From Bactrocera neohumeralis (Eukaryota; Arthropoda; Insecta; Diptera; Tephritidae), in NCBI RefSeq assembly GCF_024586455.1, contig NW_026089666.1:33899-97898 (forward strand): DNA of 64,000 nucleotides. Reading direction: 5' to 3'. Of this stretch, positions 31,928 through 42,293 are shown one piece after another. The position numbers and the translations under genes were made by a program. A model generated the notes under the pieces. It ran no database searches. It was not told where the DNA came from and saw nothing but the letters and a program-made list of their open reading frames with translations. Position 1 is the first letter of the stretch; every line of letters starts with the position of its first letter.

Positions 31928-33441
31928 CTAAATTGAAGCGTCCCGATTCAAAGAGAAATAGTGCTTGATTCTTTCCATCATTTGATCTATAGGTTGGGCT
32001 TGATCTTGCATTGGAATTTGTTCAATGTTAATTTTAACCTGTGTGCTTTTATTCTTTTTGTATTTACAGATTATTAGTATTACTATTATAAGGCTGACAA
32101 TTGTTATCAGACTGTAATTTATCATTTTACTTTTTTTGCTTCATACCTGAGTTCTGTTATTTCCTGAATATTTTTAATGTTTTGAAAATGTATTTCTTCC
32201 ATACTTAAATTCTTTGTGATTGTAATATTAATAACCTTAACTGGATTTGGTAATAATTTCATTGTGAGAGGCTTACGATGTCTATAGACTAAGTTATCAA
32301 TTTGAACATTACAATTTTCAAATCGTATTAAATAATTACCGTTAATAGTAAAGTTGTTAGAATTACAGTTGTGATAAATGGTTTTATTTTTTGCATTGAT
32401 TACGTAAATATGGTTTGTATCCATTTCTATTACTTTTGATTGGTTATTATACTTATATTTACAATTCATCTTAATTTGACTCCTAAATAAATATTCGATG
32501 CAATCGTCTTTGTATTCTTCTAATTCTTTTTTTATGGAAGTCTTTTTATATGTGATATCATTTAGACATAAAATTTCTTTTTCTTGTATATTTAATTCTG
32601 CTTGATTTATATTCGGTATAGGTTGAATGTATATTGATTGATAGGTCTCTTTAGTAAAACTAGGAATCTTTACTAAAATCACAATATTTTCGTTTTGAGT
32701 GACAATTACAATTTTGATCTTACCCAATTTTTCAAAAGTTATATTCAATTTTAAACTATCGTCATCTGAAATAATATCTCTACTTAAGAGGTTATTTTTG
32801 CTCGTCATTACGATCTCTTTTATTCTTACGATATTAGTCTCAATATACATTAAATTCCCCAACAGTTTGTTTGTCCACCGTTCCTTTGCTATTTTATTTA
32901 ATTCTGAGCTAACTGCGTTTATATTCTGAAATAATTTCCTGTAGTGATTGTTAGTATTATCGCTAATAGCTTTAATTTGGTAGTTAAATTTTTCATTAAT
33001 GTTTTTCTGAACATTGATTTGTTCGATTGCATTGTGGGCATTGATTGTATTTATTTCTAATTTGCCTTCTATTTCTTGACGGTCTTCGTCGTCCATGACG
33101 CCATAAATATATTTAAGACCTGTCCCTATAATATTAACTAATCCCCTTTTCTCAATTCTATGATGTGGGGTGAGTGTATATATCTGAGTTCTAATATGCT
33201 TAATTTTAGCCATTACAAGCGGATTTGGTTCTTTTTCTTTGAGTGCCATTTCCTCTAAATTGTCAACTATTTCTTTGTACATTGTTGTATTAATAAGATA
33301 TGTAATTCTGTCGTATCTTTCAACCAACTTTACTTTTTCTAGGTTCAGAAGGGAATATCCATTCCCGTGATTGAGATCCATGATTTCGATTTGAGCTGTG
33401 ATAAATGGCATTGCCGTATAAAGTATGATGATGTATAACAT
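31928..33441 (-). pseudogene. Gypsy-3 env, anchor segment in a separate frame
   Basis: The 439-residue frame 33441-32122 has a signal segment (about 1-16) and a basic EKR cleavage site at about residues 97-99, followed by GLVNIIGTGL, a fusion-peptide-like start. A long helical region and several cysteines in the C-terminal half follow. The membrane span and basic/glutamine-rich tail are in the next frame, 32125-31928, which overlaps by four bases next to an A-rich run. As read, the protein would be cut off before its anchor. It is a relative of the gypsy-1 env but clearly different in sequence. Confidence 0.88.
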
Positions 33442-33458
33442 TGTGAACCTAAAGAATT

Positions 33459-34624
33459 TTAAGATTTAATATTATCTTTATGTATTATTCTGTTTCTGTT
33501 TTGTATTTTAATTGTATTTCCTAAATCTTCTAATAGTACTTGTCTTTTGTACTTGGGGTTCAATTTATTTCTTTCCCCATAAATTTTCTCATAAATAATA
33601 TCTCCTTTCTGATAACTTTTCTGAAGTCTTTTCTTGTTATGATGCTCTAGCATTTTCTCTTGAGCATTTTGCAACACATTTTTCATATTATCGTGAGGCT
33701 CTTTATTAAATAAAATGTTGCAAGGTTGTTTACCTGTTACAGAATGAATTGTTTTATTATACTGTTGAACTGCTCTCATAATTGATTCAAAACTACTAAT
33801 TAAGCTGTGTTCTTGCTTTAAACATCTGGAGATTTCAATCAGTGTTGAATGAACTCTTTCTATTTGGCCATTACTTGTACTGTAGCGTGGTGTACAATAA
33901 TAAATTTGCACATTAATCCTTTCCATTAAAGACTTGAACTGTATCGTACTTAAGCCTGGTTCATTATCAATAACTATACTTTTAACATTTGGAAATGTTT
34001 GTAACAGTTCCAAAACTTTTTCTTCTAAATTTGATTTGTCTTCTATATATTTTACGATTAGAAATTTGGAATATGAATCTATACATGTAAGAAATTTAAG
34101 CTTTTGGGCGAAAAAAATATCTATGTGGAGCTGTTCTCCCTCTTTGTTTGGTATTGGTGCTTCCCCTATTGGAATTAGTTTCGGATGTCTTTCATATTTA
34201 TAACTATTACATATGCTACAATTTTTTGCGTACTGTTTAAATTGTTTTATCATAAAAGGCCAATAATATTGCTGCCTAATTTGTGCCAAATTTTCCCTAT
34301 AATTTCTATGTGCTCTATTATGTGTTTCTTTATTGCATATATCATTAGGGAATAGTTTAGTATATAGTAATTTTATCGTGGGAAATGTCTCCTTCAAAAT
34401 GTTTTTATTGCATATAGCACTTCAGGTGTGCAAAATATTCCTGTAACTACTTTTGGATTCATATATTCTTTTAAAATACCAATTATATTTTCTGGTCTGT
34501 CATATTCAATTAAAAAACGTTTATTATTAAAAGAAACAAGTAAGGAAGGGCTAAGTTCGGGTGTCACCGAACATTTTATACTCTCGCATGGTAAAGTGAT
34601 AATCGAAATTTCATTATCCGTCAT
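33459..34624 (-). pseudogene. Gypsy-3 pol, integrase part
   Basis: The upstream piece (34576-34394 of frame 34624-34394) is pol sequence between RNase H and integrase; its first part is inserted DNA. The 312-residue frame 34397-33459 carries the zinc-binding HHCC set (HNRAH and CSIC). The catalytic core has aspartates in LHIDIFF and IVIDNEPG and the glutamate 35 residues later in GQIERVHS. A C-terminal segment ends in RNRIIHKDNIKS. A frame change at 34394-34397 joins the two. The DD35E triad is complete. Confidence 0.9.
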
Positions 34625-35577
34625 TTAAATATTTTTCAAATACCGTATTTTTGTAAAGTTTTATTCCGCTATCATCATTGGTTCCTAATGTTTATACTCG
34701 TATTATACAGAGAAGGCATCAGATGGAATTCAAAATAGCGTTATATTGGAAGAAGGCGTGTTAAGAAAATATTACATACCGAATTTCATTGAAATCGGTT
34801 AAGTAGTTCCCGAGATATGGTTCTTGGTCCATAAGTGGGCGGCGCCACGCCCATTTTCAATTTTTAAAAAAAGCCTGGGTGCAGCTTCCTTCTGCCACTT
34901 CTTCCGTAAAATTTAGTGTTTCTGACGTTTTTGGTTAGTCGGTTAACGCACTTTTAGTGATTTTCAACATAACCTTTGTATGGGAGGTGGGCGTGGTTAT
35001 TATCCGATTTCTTCCATTTTTAAACTATATATGGAAATGTCTGAAAAAAACGACTCTGTAGAGTTTGGTTGACATAGCTATAGTAGTTTCCGAGATATGT
35101 ACAAAAAACTTAGTAGGGGGCGGGGCCACGCCCACTTTTCCAAAACAATTGCGTCCAAATATGCCCCTCCCTAATGCGATCCTTTGTGCCAAATTTCACT
35201 TTAATATTTTTATTTATGGCTTAGTTATGACACTTTATAGGTTTTCGGTTTCCGCCATTTTGTGGGCGTGGCAGTTGGCCGATTTTGCCCATCTTCAAAC
35301 TTAACCTTCTTATGGAGCCAAGGAATACGTGTACCAAGTTTCATTATGATATCTCAATTTTTACTCAAGTTACAGCTTGCACGGACGGACGGACAGACGG
35401 ACGGACAGACGGACGGACGGACAGACAGACATCCGGATTTCGACTCTACTCGTCGCCCTGATCACTTTGGTATATATAACCCTATATCTGACTCTTTTAG
35501 TTTTAGGACTTACAAACAACCGTTATGTGAACAAAACTATAATACTCTCGTTAGCAACATTGTTGCGAGAGTATAAA
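34535..35577 (+). mobile_element. GTTCGG-family element G1, inserted in gypsy-3 pol
   Basis: The left end AACAAGTAAGGAAGGGCTAA leads into the short palindrome GTTCGGGTGTCACCGAAC and TTTTATACTCTCGC. The interior has several GGGGCCACGCCC-type blocks and an ACGGACGGACAG microsatellite (35380-35432). The right end stops at GCGAGAGTATAAAAAT and lacks the outer palindrome seen in copy G2. No transposase is visible, so it is non-autonomous. It interrupts pol between RNase H and integrase. Confidence 0.85.
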
Positions 35578-37706
35578 AATAGTCTCTAAGACAGTAATTC
35601 TTGCTCCATTATCGATTACTATCTGCTGCTTGAAATGATTCAAAGGTTTTTTTGTTTCATGAATTTGGTACTCATCGCTACTTTCAGCGGAATGTTGCGT
35701 TTCTATTAGTGAATCACTTGAGTCACTCGACTCACATGAACTAGTTAAATTATTTAATACTTGTCTTGATAATGCGTCAGCAACTACATTTGTTGTTCCC
35801 GGTTTATAAATAATTTTTGGAGAAAACTCCTCAATAAAAGCTCGCCATCTTTTCATTTTAACATTTGGATTTTTTTCGGACATTGCAAATGCTAATGGTT
35901 GATGATCCGTATGAATTTCTAAATTTTTCACTGCATAAAGATAATGGCGTAATGTCTTTAATGCCCAAACTATGGCGAATAATTCTTTTTCGTTTGTTGC
36001 GTAATTTTGTTCGGTGGTGTTTAATGTCTTTGAAATAAATGTTATTGGTCTTCCTTCTTGGGATAAGACTGCACTTACAGCAACATTGATGCGTCAGTAG
36101 TTAAAATTAATTTTTTCTCAAAGTTTGGTTGAGCTAATTCAATTTGTTCTTGTAACGCTCTTTTTAAGGTTTCACAAGCAACAATTCCTTCTTGATCAAG
36201 ATTAATAATTGTTTTTTTGGACATATACTGAGATATTTTACCATTTTCTCCCTTTAAGTGTTTTGTTAGTGGTTTAGCTATTGTTGCATAATTTCCTATA
36301 AATTTTCTATAGTATCCCGTTAATGCTAAAAATCCTCTAAGTTGTCGTAACGTCTTGGGATATGGGTAATTTTTTATTGTCTCTACTTTTTTGGGATCAG
36401 TTTTTATAACTTTATGGGATACAACGTATCCTAAAAATTCCACCTCGGTTTCTATAAATTTAGATTTTTCTATAGATATTTTCATATGGGCTTCTTCGAG
36501 AGTTTGTACTATATATTTCAAATGAGATATATGTTCCTTTAGAGTTTTTGAATATACTATTATGTCGTCAACATATACGTGACAAAATTTTCTTATAAAT
36601 TCACGTAAAATATTATTCATTGCTCTCTGAAATATACTTGGAGCATTTTTAAGTCCAAATGGCATTCTAAGGTATTCATATTTTCCGTTATTTACAGAAA
36701 ATGCTGTTTTTTCTATATCGTTTTCTTCCATCAATATCTGATGAAATCCAGACTCTAAATCTATTGTGGAAAAGTATTTTGATTCTCCCAAATTAAAAAG
36801 TATCACCTCGGGATTAGGCATTGGGTACCTGTCGGATACTGTTTTTTCATTAATTTTTTTAAAGTCGATGACCAGTCTTAATTTCGGACTACCATCTTCA
36901 TTTATTCCTTTTTTTGGAACGACCCAAACGGGAGAATTATATGGACTTTTACTATGTCGTATAATCCCTTTTGCGAATAAACTTTCGATTTCCTTATTAA
37001 CAAAATTATTTGCAGATATAGAATAAGGATATTGTTTGGACCATATAGGTTTGTCATGCTCAGTTCTAATTTCTGCTTTAATATCTGTTCTAAAAGGTAA
37101 ATCCATGTTAACATTTTGATGAGCTTTATTCACTATTTCAATAACATCCTCTCTTAGCAATGAAATTTTGATATCTTTCGTTTCATTATTATTACATTTG
37201 TACGTATCAGCAACTTCGTTAGAATGTTCAACATTATTTATTTTTAAAATGTTGTGAGCATTTGCTTCATTAATTTTCCTATCCTTAGTATCATTTTTGC
37301 TAATATTATTACTGACGGGTGCCTCAGGACTTTTTTGTCCCAAGGGGTTTAGTATAATTAAATCATTGAGAAAATTTATTTTCTCTGTTTTATTATTCCC
37401 ATAAATCAATTTTCTATTCGGAATATCAATTGTCGCTCCGATTTTATTTAGGAAATTAATTCCAATTAAAAGATCGCTCTCTAAATTGTTAATTTCATAA
37501 AAACGTTCCTGTATACCAAACAGATTGATATTATGAAAATATTTTGTTATGGTCGAACCATGAATGGTTCTAACCTTCTTCTTAATTGCTAAAATGCTTT
37601 TATTATTATAAATTCCGGCTCGTATATATGAGCTGGTTGCCCCCGTATCTATGAGAATTCTAAAGATTTGCCCAGTTTTTTTATCGGTTTTAATAACATA
37701 CGGCAA
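35577..37706 (-). pseudogene. Gypsy-3 pol: protease, reverse transcriptase, RNase H
   Basis: The 543-residue frame 37706-36075 contains the protease active site (ILIDTGATSSYI), the LGQKSPEAPVSN linker, reverse transcriptase (TIDLESGFHQILM; LRMPFGLKNAPSIFQ; CHVYVDDIIVYSK) and the start of RNase H (ILTTDAS). A one-base shift at about 36090 moves the rest of RNase H into the frame that includes 35931-35551 (HQPLAFAMSEKNPN; VVADALSRQ). That frame then runs into insertion G1. The catalytic YVDD is intact. Confidence 0.92.
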
Positions 37707-37714
37707 ATCGGAGT

Positions 37715-38788
37715 TTACCCTAAAAAATGGTTCTCACCAATATTATTAATTCGTTGAATTTTTGGTTGAGGTTGTGTGCTTATTTGTGCACTTTCAATGG
37801 ACCTTTTTGGTATATTTGTTAGCTGATAATTTGTCTGCCAATTATATCTGTTACTCCTCACGTGTGGTTGGTTTCTTTGATTGGGTTTATTTGTTAATTG
37901 GATTGATTGATCCACTTCCATAGGTTCTGGGTGATTGGCATACATTTGGTATGAATTATTATTTGTTTGGGGGTACCTTAAGTTATTCTGAAAATTCGAA
38001 TATCTTCGGTTAGCTTGAGGCTGGTTTCGTGAACCAATTTCATGATTGTTTTTTGTAAATTGCAAAGCAAATTGCGATCGTATTTGATTTGAATGAAGTT
38101 CTTGTGCTTTAGCAAGAGCATTTAGCAAATCGGTAGGTGTTAATGTAAATAATATTTGGTTTAGAGGGTAATTTAAACCAGTTATAAAAGTTCTTAACGC
38201 GGTTTCTCGATTCTTGATATTTAATTGTTTTGTAATATCGGAATTGGTGCCGTGCGTCATTATAGTTTTATTTATTAGTAATGTCAATTTCTGATTAACT
38301 TCATTATAATAATCAATTAAGGATGTCGATCCTTGTCTCATAACGCTCATTTCTTGATCAATTACGTGAATTGGTCGTCTGTCGGCGTAAGCAAAATCTA
38401 ATCTTGCAGATATTGCTTCTAAATTCAAAACTGTGCCATGATTAGTTAACATATCATTGGCATTACCTACAATCTTATTTCGGAGGATAGTTAATGCTCC
38501 AAAATACCTTCTACTACCTTCAATATATAGGCTCATCGAATTCTTTGCAGCTTCTCTCCAGCTGACATAAGATTTACCGGAAAATTCTGGCAAAGACTTT
38601 ATTATGTCTAAATTTTCGTCACATGTTATGGAATCGTTAATTCTTTGAGTTTCATACTCAGTTACATGTGACGCATCTGTTAGAATTTTAATTCTATTAC
38701 TCAACTGAGCTATCTCAGTTCTTAAGTTTGCGGTTTGTGTAGCTATTAATCTAGCTATATCGTCTACAGTAAAATTATTCACTGCCAT
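37715..38788 (-). CDS. Gypsy-3 gag (357 aa), intact frame
   Basis: The open frame runs from ATG to a TAA that overlaps the pol entry. The N-terminus has a helical segment (LIATQTANLRTEIAQLSNRI). The capsid-like middle contains SLPEFSGKSYVSWREAAKNS and LDFAYADRRPIHVIDQEM, shared in pattern with gypsy-1 gag (FNGNQGEFSSWKKS; LHYADKRDITTLE). The C-terminal third is rich in N, Q, R and P with no zinc knuckle and ends NHFLG. It would assemble the particle and bind RNA through the basic tail. This is one of the few undamaged frames in the window. Confidence 0.92.
   Translation of the reverse strand: MAVNNFTVDDIARLIATQTANLRTEIAQLSNRIKILTDASHVTEYETQRINDSITCDENLDIIKSLPEFSGKSYVSWREAAKNSMSLYIEGSRRYFGALTILRNKIVGNANDMLTNHGTVLNLEAISARLDFAYADRRPIHVIDQEMSVMRQGSTSLIDYYNEVNQKLTLLINKTIMTHGTNSDITKQLNIKNRETALRTFITGLNYPLNQILFTLTPTDLLNALAKAQELHSNQIRSQFALQFTKNNHEIGSRNQPQANRRYSNFQNNLRYPQTNNNSYQMYANHPEPMEVDQSIQLTNKPNQRNQPHVRSNRYNWQTNYQLTNIPKRSIESAQISTQPQPKIQRINNIGENHFLG
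37721..37727 (-). promoter_or_regulatory. Candidate -1 frameshift heptamer T TTT TTA at gag-pol
   Basis: In the gag frame the codons are CAT TTT TTA GGG TAA. A -1 slip reads on into the protease frame. Same heptamer, phase and distance to the gag stop as in gypsy-1. Confidence 0.7.
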
Positions 38789-38989
38789 TTTGAAAAATTA
38801 TAAAATTATCTTGATCTCTTAAAAATTCTTTATTCCTATCGCCTATTTTTTATAATCGTTATTTTTCGGGTTTGCCCTTTTTTATATACTATATGTATTT
38901 GTGAGTTTCATGAAGCAAATTAATACTCACAATAAACAATTTTTTTACTTAATTTAATTAATAAATACATATGTATAAGCCTTACTTAC

Positions 38990-39112
38990 AACTAATTTTA
39001 TGTTGCTGCTTCTACTGCTTCTACTGCTGCTGTTGTTACTGTTGCTATTTCTGCTGTTGCTGCTGTTACTACTGTTGCGGCTATTGTTGACTTTGCTGCT
39101 GCTGTTGCTTTT
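38990..39112 (-). repeat. CTG/CTA trinucleotide tract in the gypsy-3 leader
   Basis: Interrupted TGCTGTTGTTACTGTTGC-type repeats as in gypsy-2. The leader (38789-39705) also has a TGTGAGT...ACTCACA inverted pair at 38900-38932 and a 33-base T run near 39647-39676. The open frame 38954-39142 is an artefact of the triplet repeat. GGAGGGTCC units seen in the other two gypsy leaders are absent here. Confidence 0.8.
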
Positions 39113-39641
39113 TAAGTCGAATTTTGGCGGTTGGTTGTGCAATGGTCGTCGTTGGCGGCCGTGTGCGAGGTTTAAATGAAATCAGTTTTTTGGTGAAATT
39201 TCTGATTTACAGAATTTTTTTATTTATTTGTTTTTATGTGGATAGTTTATAGATCCACACACTTTCTTCTATTTGTTTGAAATTTTCAAAAATTTTCACT
39301 TTCAGTTTTTGGTTTTTCAATTCACATTTTAAAATCACTTTATTTGTGAAACTGTTGTAGTTTTTTGTTTCTCAATTTTACTTATTTTTTCAATTGTTGT
39401 AACGCGTACGTTAGCTTGTTTTTCGCTCGTAATCCGTATAGACGTGGCGCGTTCGATAGGCAGTTGGCAAACACTCGAATTTTTTTTCAATTGTGGCGCT
39501 GAGATTTTTTCTTATGTCTCTTAGCGATTTTTATTTTGCCGTTAATTGCTTAGCGCGTTTCTAGTTGCTACCGTACGCTTTGAGTAACACACTAGTACTT
39601 CTTTTGTATTTCTTTTCTCGCGAGTTCGCGATACTTGTTTG

Positions 39642-39677
<36 letters not shown>

Positions 39678-39705
39678 GTTTTGGTCCAACAGGAGTTTTA
39701 CGATT

Positions 39706-39865
39706 CTCCTGGCAGGATCGCCAATTAAAAACTCCGTTTAGTTTTTGGGCAGCTACGGGCAACTGCCCGTGAGCAACTGCCTGTGGTCAACTACGGGCAA
39801 CTGCCTCGTTTTCTTTATTACATTTTCTTAAATACAATATTTTGCTTAAGCCTAGATACAAATAT
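39706..39865 (-). repeat. Gypsy-3 primer-binding site and first part of 5' LTR
   Basis: The primer site (complement of 39706-39723) is TGGCGATCCTGCCAGGAG, as in gypsy-2. The LTR runs 39723-39865, is interrupted by the hAT element, and resumes at 41197-41406. Removing the insert and one target copy gives exactly 353 bp, the length of the other LTR. Confidence 0.92.
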
Positions 39866-41188
39866 CAGGGCTGGGCATAGTGCACTAAAAAATAAATGCA
39901 ATAAGGTTTCACTAGCACTACTTCTTCAGTGGTAGTTAAACAGCAAAATCCACTATCACTGAAAATTTAGTGATAGTGAAAAAAAAAATGCACTATCACT
40001 AAACCTTTAGTGATAGTGAAAAACAAATTGCACTATCACTAAACCTTTAGTGACCATTTAGTGAAAAACAAATTGCACTACCACTAAATATTTAGTGATA
40101 GTGAAAACCTTTAGTGATAATAAACATTTTTCAGTAACATAACACTGTTTCTTGAAGGATAAAAATAAGATTATGTACATATGTATATGTATAAGCTGAA
40201 GCAGTATGAGGCAATATATTCAAAATAAACCATATATTTGAGTAGAGACTTCTAATTATGACGCACCAAAATTAGGAACACATAATTCATTCTTTATTTG
40301 CTTTTTTTAATACCAACATTTCAAAATTACGGTCGGTGAGATTTTGCCTTGTCGATCGATTGACAATTCCATAATTCCATAACATATGTACCTTTGCTAG
40401 CATAAGTGCTCATTAGAATTTTGTCACTTTGTTTTGTTACTCTTTCGCTTAAATGTACTTACAGTGAGGAGCAAAACAGGGAACATATTTGCTCTTTTCA
40501 GATATTAGCATTGATTTTCATGATACAATTTTTACCATAGGTTTTTTGAAAGTTTGATGATGATTTTTTTTTCATATAACGTAAATATTTTAGAACATTT
40601 TTCATTGTTTTGTAATTATTTAACATGTCGTATGTGTTGTGATATTTCTATTGGACAAAAAAGCAAACATGCATTCCTTTTTGCTCCCCAGTGTACATTT
40701 GAACATTCATACAAACATATGTATCGCATTACTACTGAGCTGCAGTGCCATTTTGAGACTGCCAAATCAAGTAGTCTGCACTTGACACCTAGAAATCATG
40801 TTTTATTTCGTTGGACTGGCTTAATGACAACGTTTAATTATACCGCCTATATACCAAGAAACATTTTTTATCAACAAACTAGTTGATAATTAATATCGGC
40901 CATAAAATATAATTTCAAATGTATTTAGTTAAAGCTCATGTTTCACTAAAGGTTAAGTGATAGTGCATTTTTTTCACTATCACTAAATATTTAGCAATTT
41001 GTTTTTCACTATCACTGAAGGTTTAGTGATAGTGCATTTTTTTTTCACTATCACTAAAGGTTTAGTGGTAGTGCAATTTGTTTTTCACTATCACTAAATT
41101 TTCAGTGATAATGGATTTTGCTGTTTAACTACCACTGAAGAAGTAGTGGTAGTGCAATTTAGTGGTAGTGCAAAAATGCCCAACCCTG
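39866..41188. mobile_element. Non-autonomous hAT foldback element (1323 bp) in the gypsy-3 LTR
   Basis: Target duplication ACAAATAT at 39858-39865 and 41189-41196; the uninterrupted LTR at 31566 has a single copy. Tips are CAGGGCTGGGCATAGTGCAC and, from the right, CAGGGTTGGGCATTTTTGCA. Subterminal arms of about 250 bp on each side are built from repeated CACTATCACTAAAxxTTTAGTGATAGTG palindromes. The middle (40140-40940) has a 110-residue open frame (40554-40886) without recognisable domains and no hAT transposase. Confidence 0.94.
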
Positions 41189-41196
41189 ACAAATAT

Positions 41197-41406
41197 TAAT
41201 CTTACATTCTAGGAAGTATATCTACAATCCACTTGAGATAGGACATATGTAAGACACATGTTACAAGTGGGAAGATTCATCTTACAATCTATGAGTTACA
41301 TTTTTGGATCACCTAAGGCGGACAGTATTAGGAAAGTACCATATGGGTTACATATTTATAACAGAAATACAATATGTTCATGTAATATGAACTGGTGGTA
41401 TTAACT
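41197..41406 (-). repeat. Gypsy-3 5' LTR, outer part
   Basis: Continuation of the LTR after the hAT insertion; ends TATTAACT followed by TGCA. Differences from the left LTR include CAATCCAC against CAATCAAC and TAAGACAC against TAGGCCAC. Confidence 0.92.
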
Positions 41407-42293
41407 TGCACGCAAATATGTATATATCTAACTAAATATATGTATATGTATGTATGTAAGTGCCTGCGTGCACATCAAGTTAGAATGTAAGCAATACAGA
41501 AAAAAATAAAGATTTTGGTAGCTAAAGTAGAAAGCTAAGGGAAGAAGCTTCGGTAGAAGTCAAATTTTCGGTGTGTCGCAGCAGTTCTCTGGTATGTTTA
41601 CACATACACATATATGCATATCTTGTAAACAAAGTCGTTGCGACAAAATTTGCTAAACATTAATAAGCATATTTATTTGCTAAATATTATACATTTGTTT
41701 ATACAAACCTGATTTGCATCAATTATAATAATGAGAAATAAATTATTAAAAATTAAATATTTGTCATTTTAACATAAATATTTGATCGGAAATGAGTTCA
41801 TCATACATAAAATAAAATAAACTCAACTACGCTCAAACATCTAAAGCACAAGAAAACAAGTAAGGAATCGCTAAGTTCGGATATATCCGAACGATTTATA
41901 CTCATCCAACTTGAAGGAATCAAATCCGGCCAAATTCCTTCTGATGCTGACTAAACCTTATAATAAAAACAAAAAAAATGTTGCGAAAAAATTAAACATC
42001 CATAATTCCATGAAATCGTGAATAAATTACAATAAATTTTCGCATATTTTTAACATATGTATATTGAAGGGCATAAACTTAGACTTAGTTTTTGTACTCT
42101 TGCAACCAGTTGCTGCAGAGTATTATAGTTTATAGTCAGCCTAATGGCTGTACGTATCACCGAAAACTAAACGAGATAGATATAGGGTTATATAGTATAT
42201 ATATAAATGATCAGGGTGACGAGAAAAGTTGAAATCCGGTTTACTGTCTGGCTGCCTGTCCGTCCGTCCGTGCAAGCTGAAACTTTGTAAGTA

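Larger units (their letters stand above)
31566..41406 (-). mobile_element. Gypsy-3: near full-length env-bearing gypsy element with two later insertions
   Basis: A perfect 4-bp duplication TGCA (31562-31565 and 41407-41410) borders two 353-bp LTRs. The right LTR is split by a hAT element. gag, pol and env are all present on the minus strand, with pol broken by a GTTCGG-family insertion and by frameshifts. About five differences between LTRs (1.4 percent) mark it as the youngest of the three gypsy copies here. Its LTR and leader are related to gypsy-2. Confidence 0.95.

Noticed and set aside
35380..35435. ACGGACGG repeats as a CRISPR-like array or coding repeat
   Set aside because: Simple microsatellite without spacers; it is a constant part of the GTTCGG family.
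38954..39142. Serine/asparagine-rich 62-codon frame
   Set aside because: A direct translation of the trinucleotide tract in the gypsy-3 leader.
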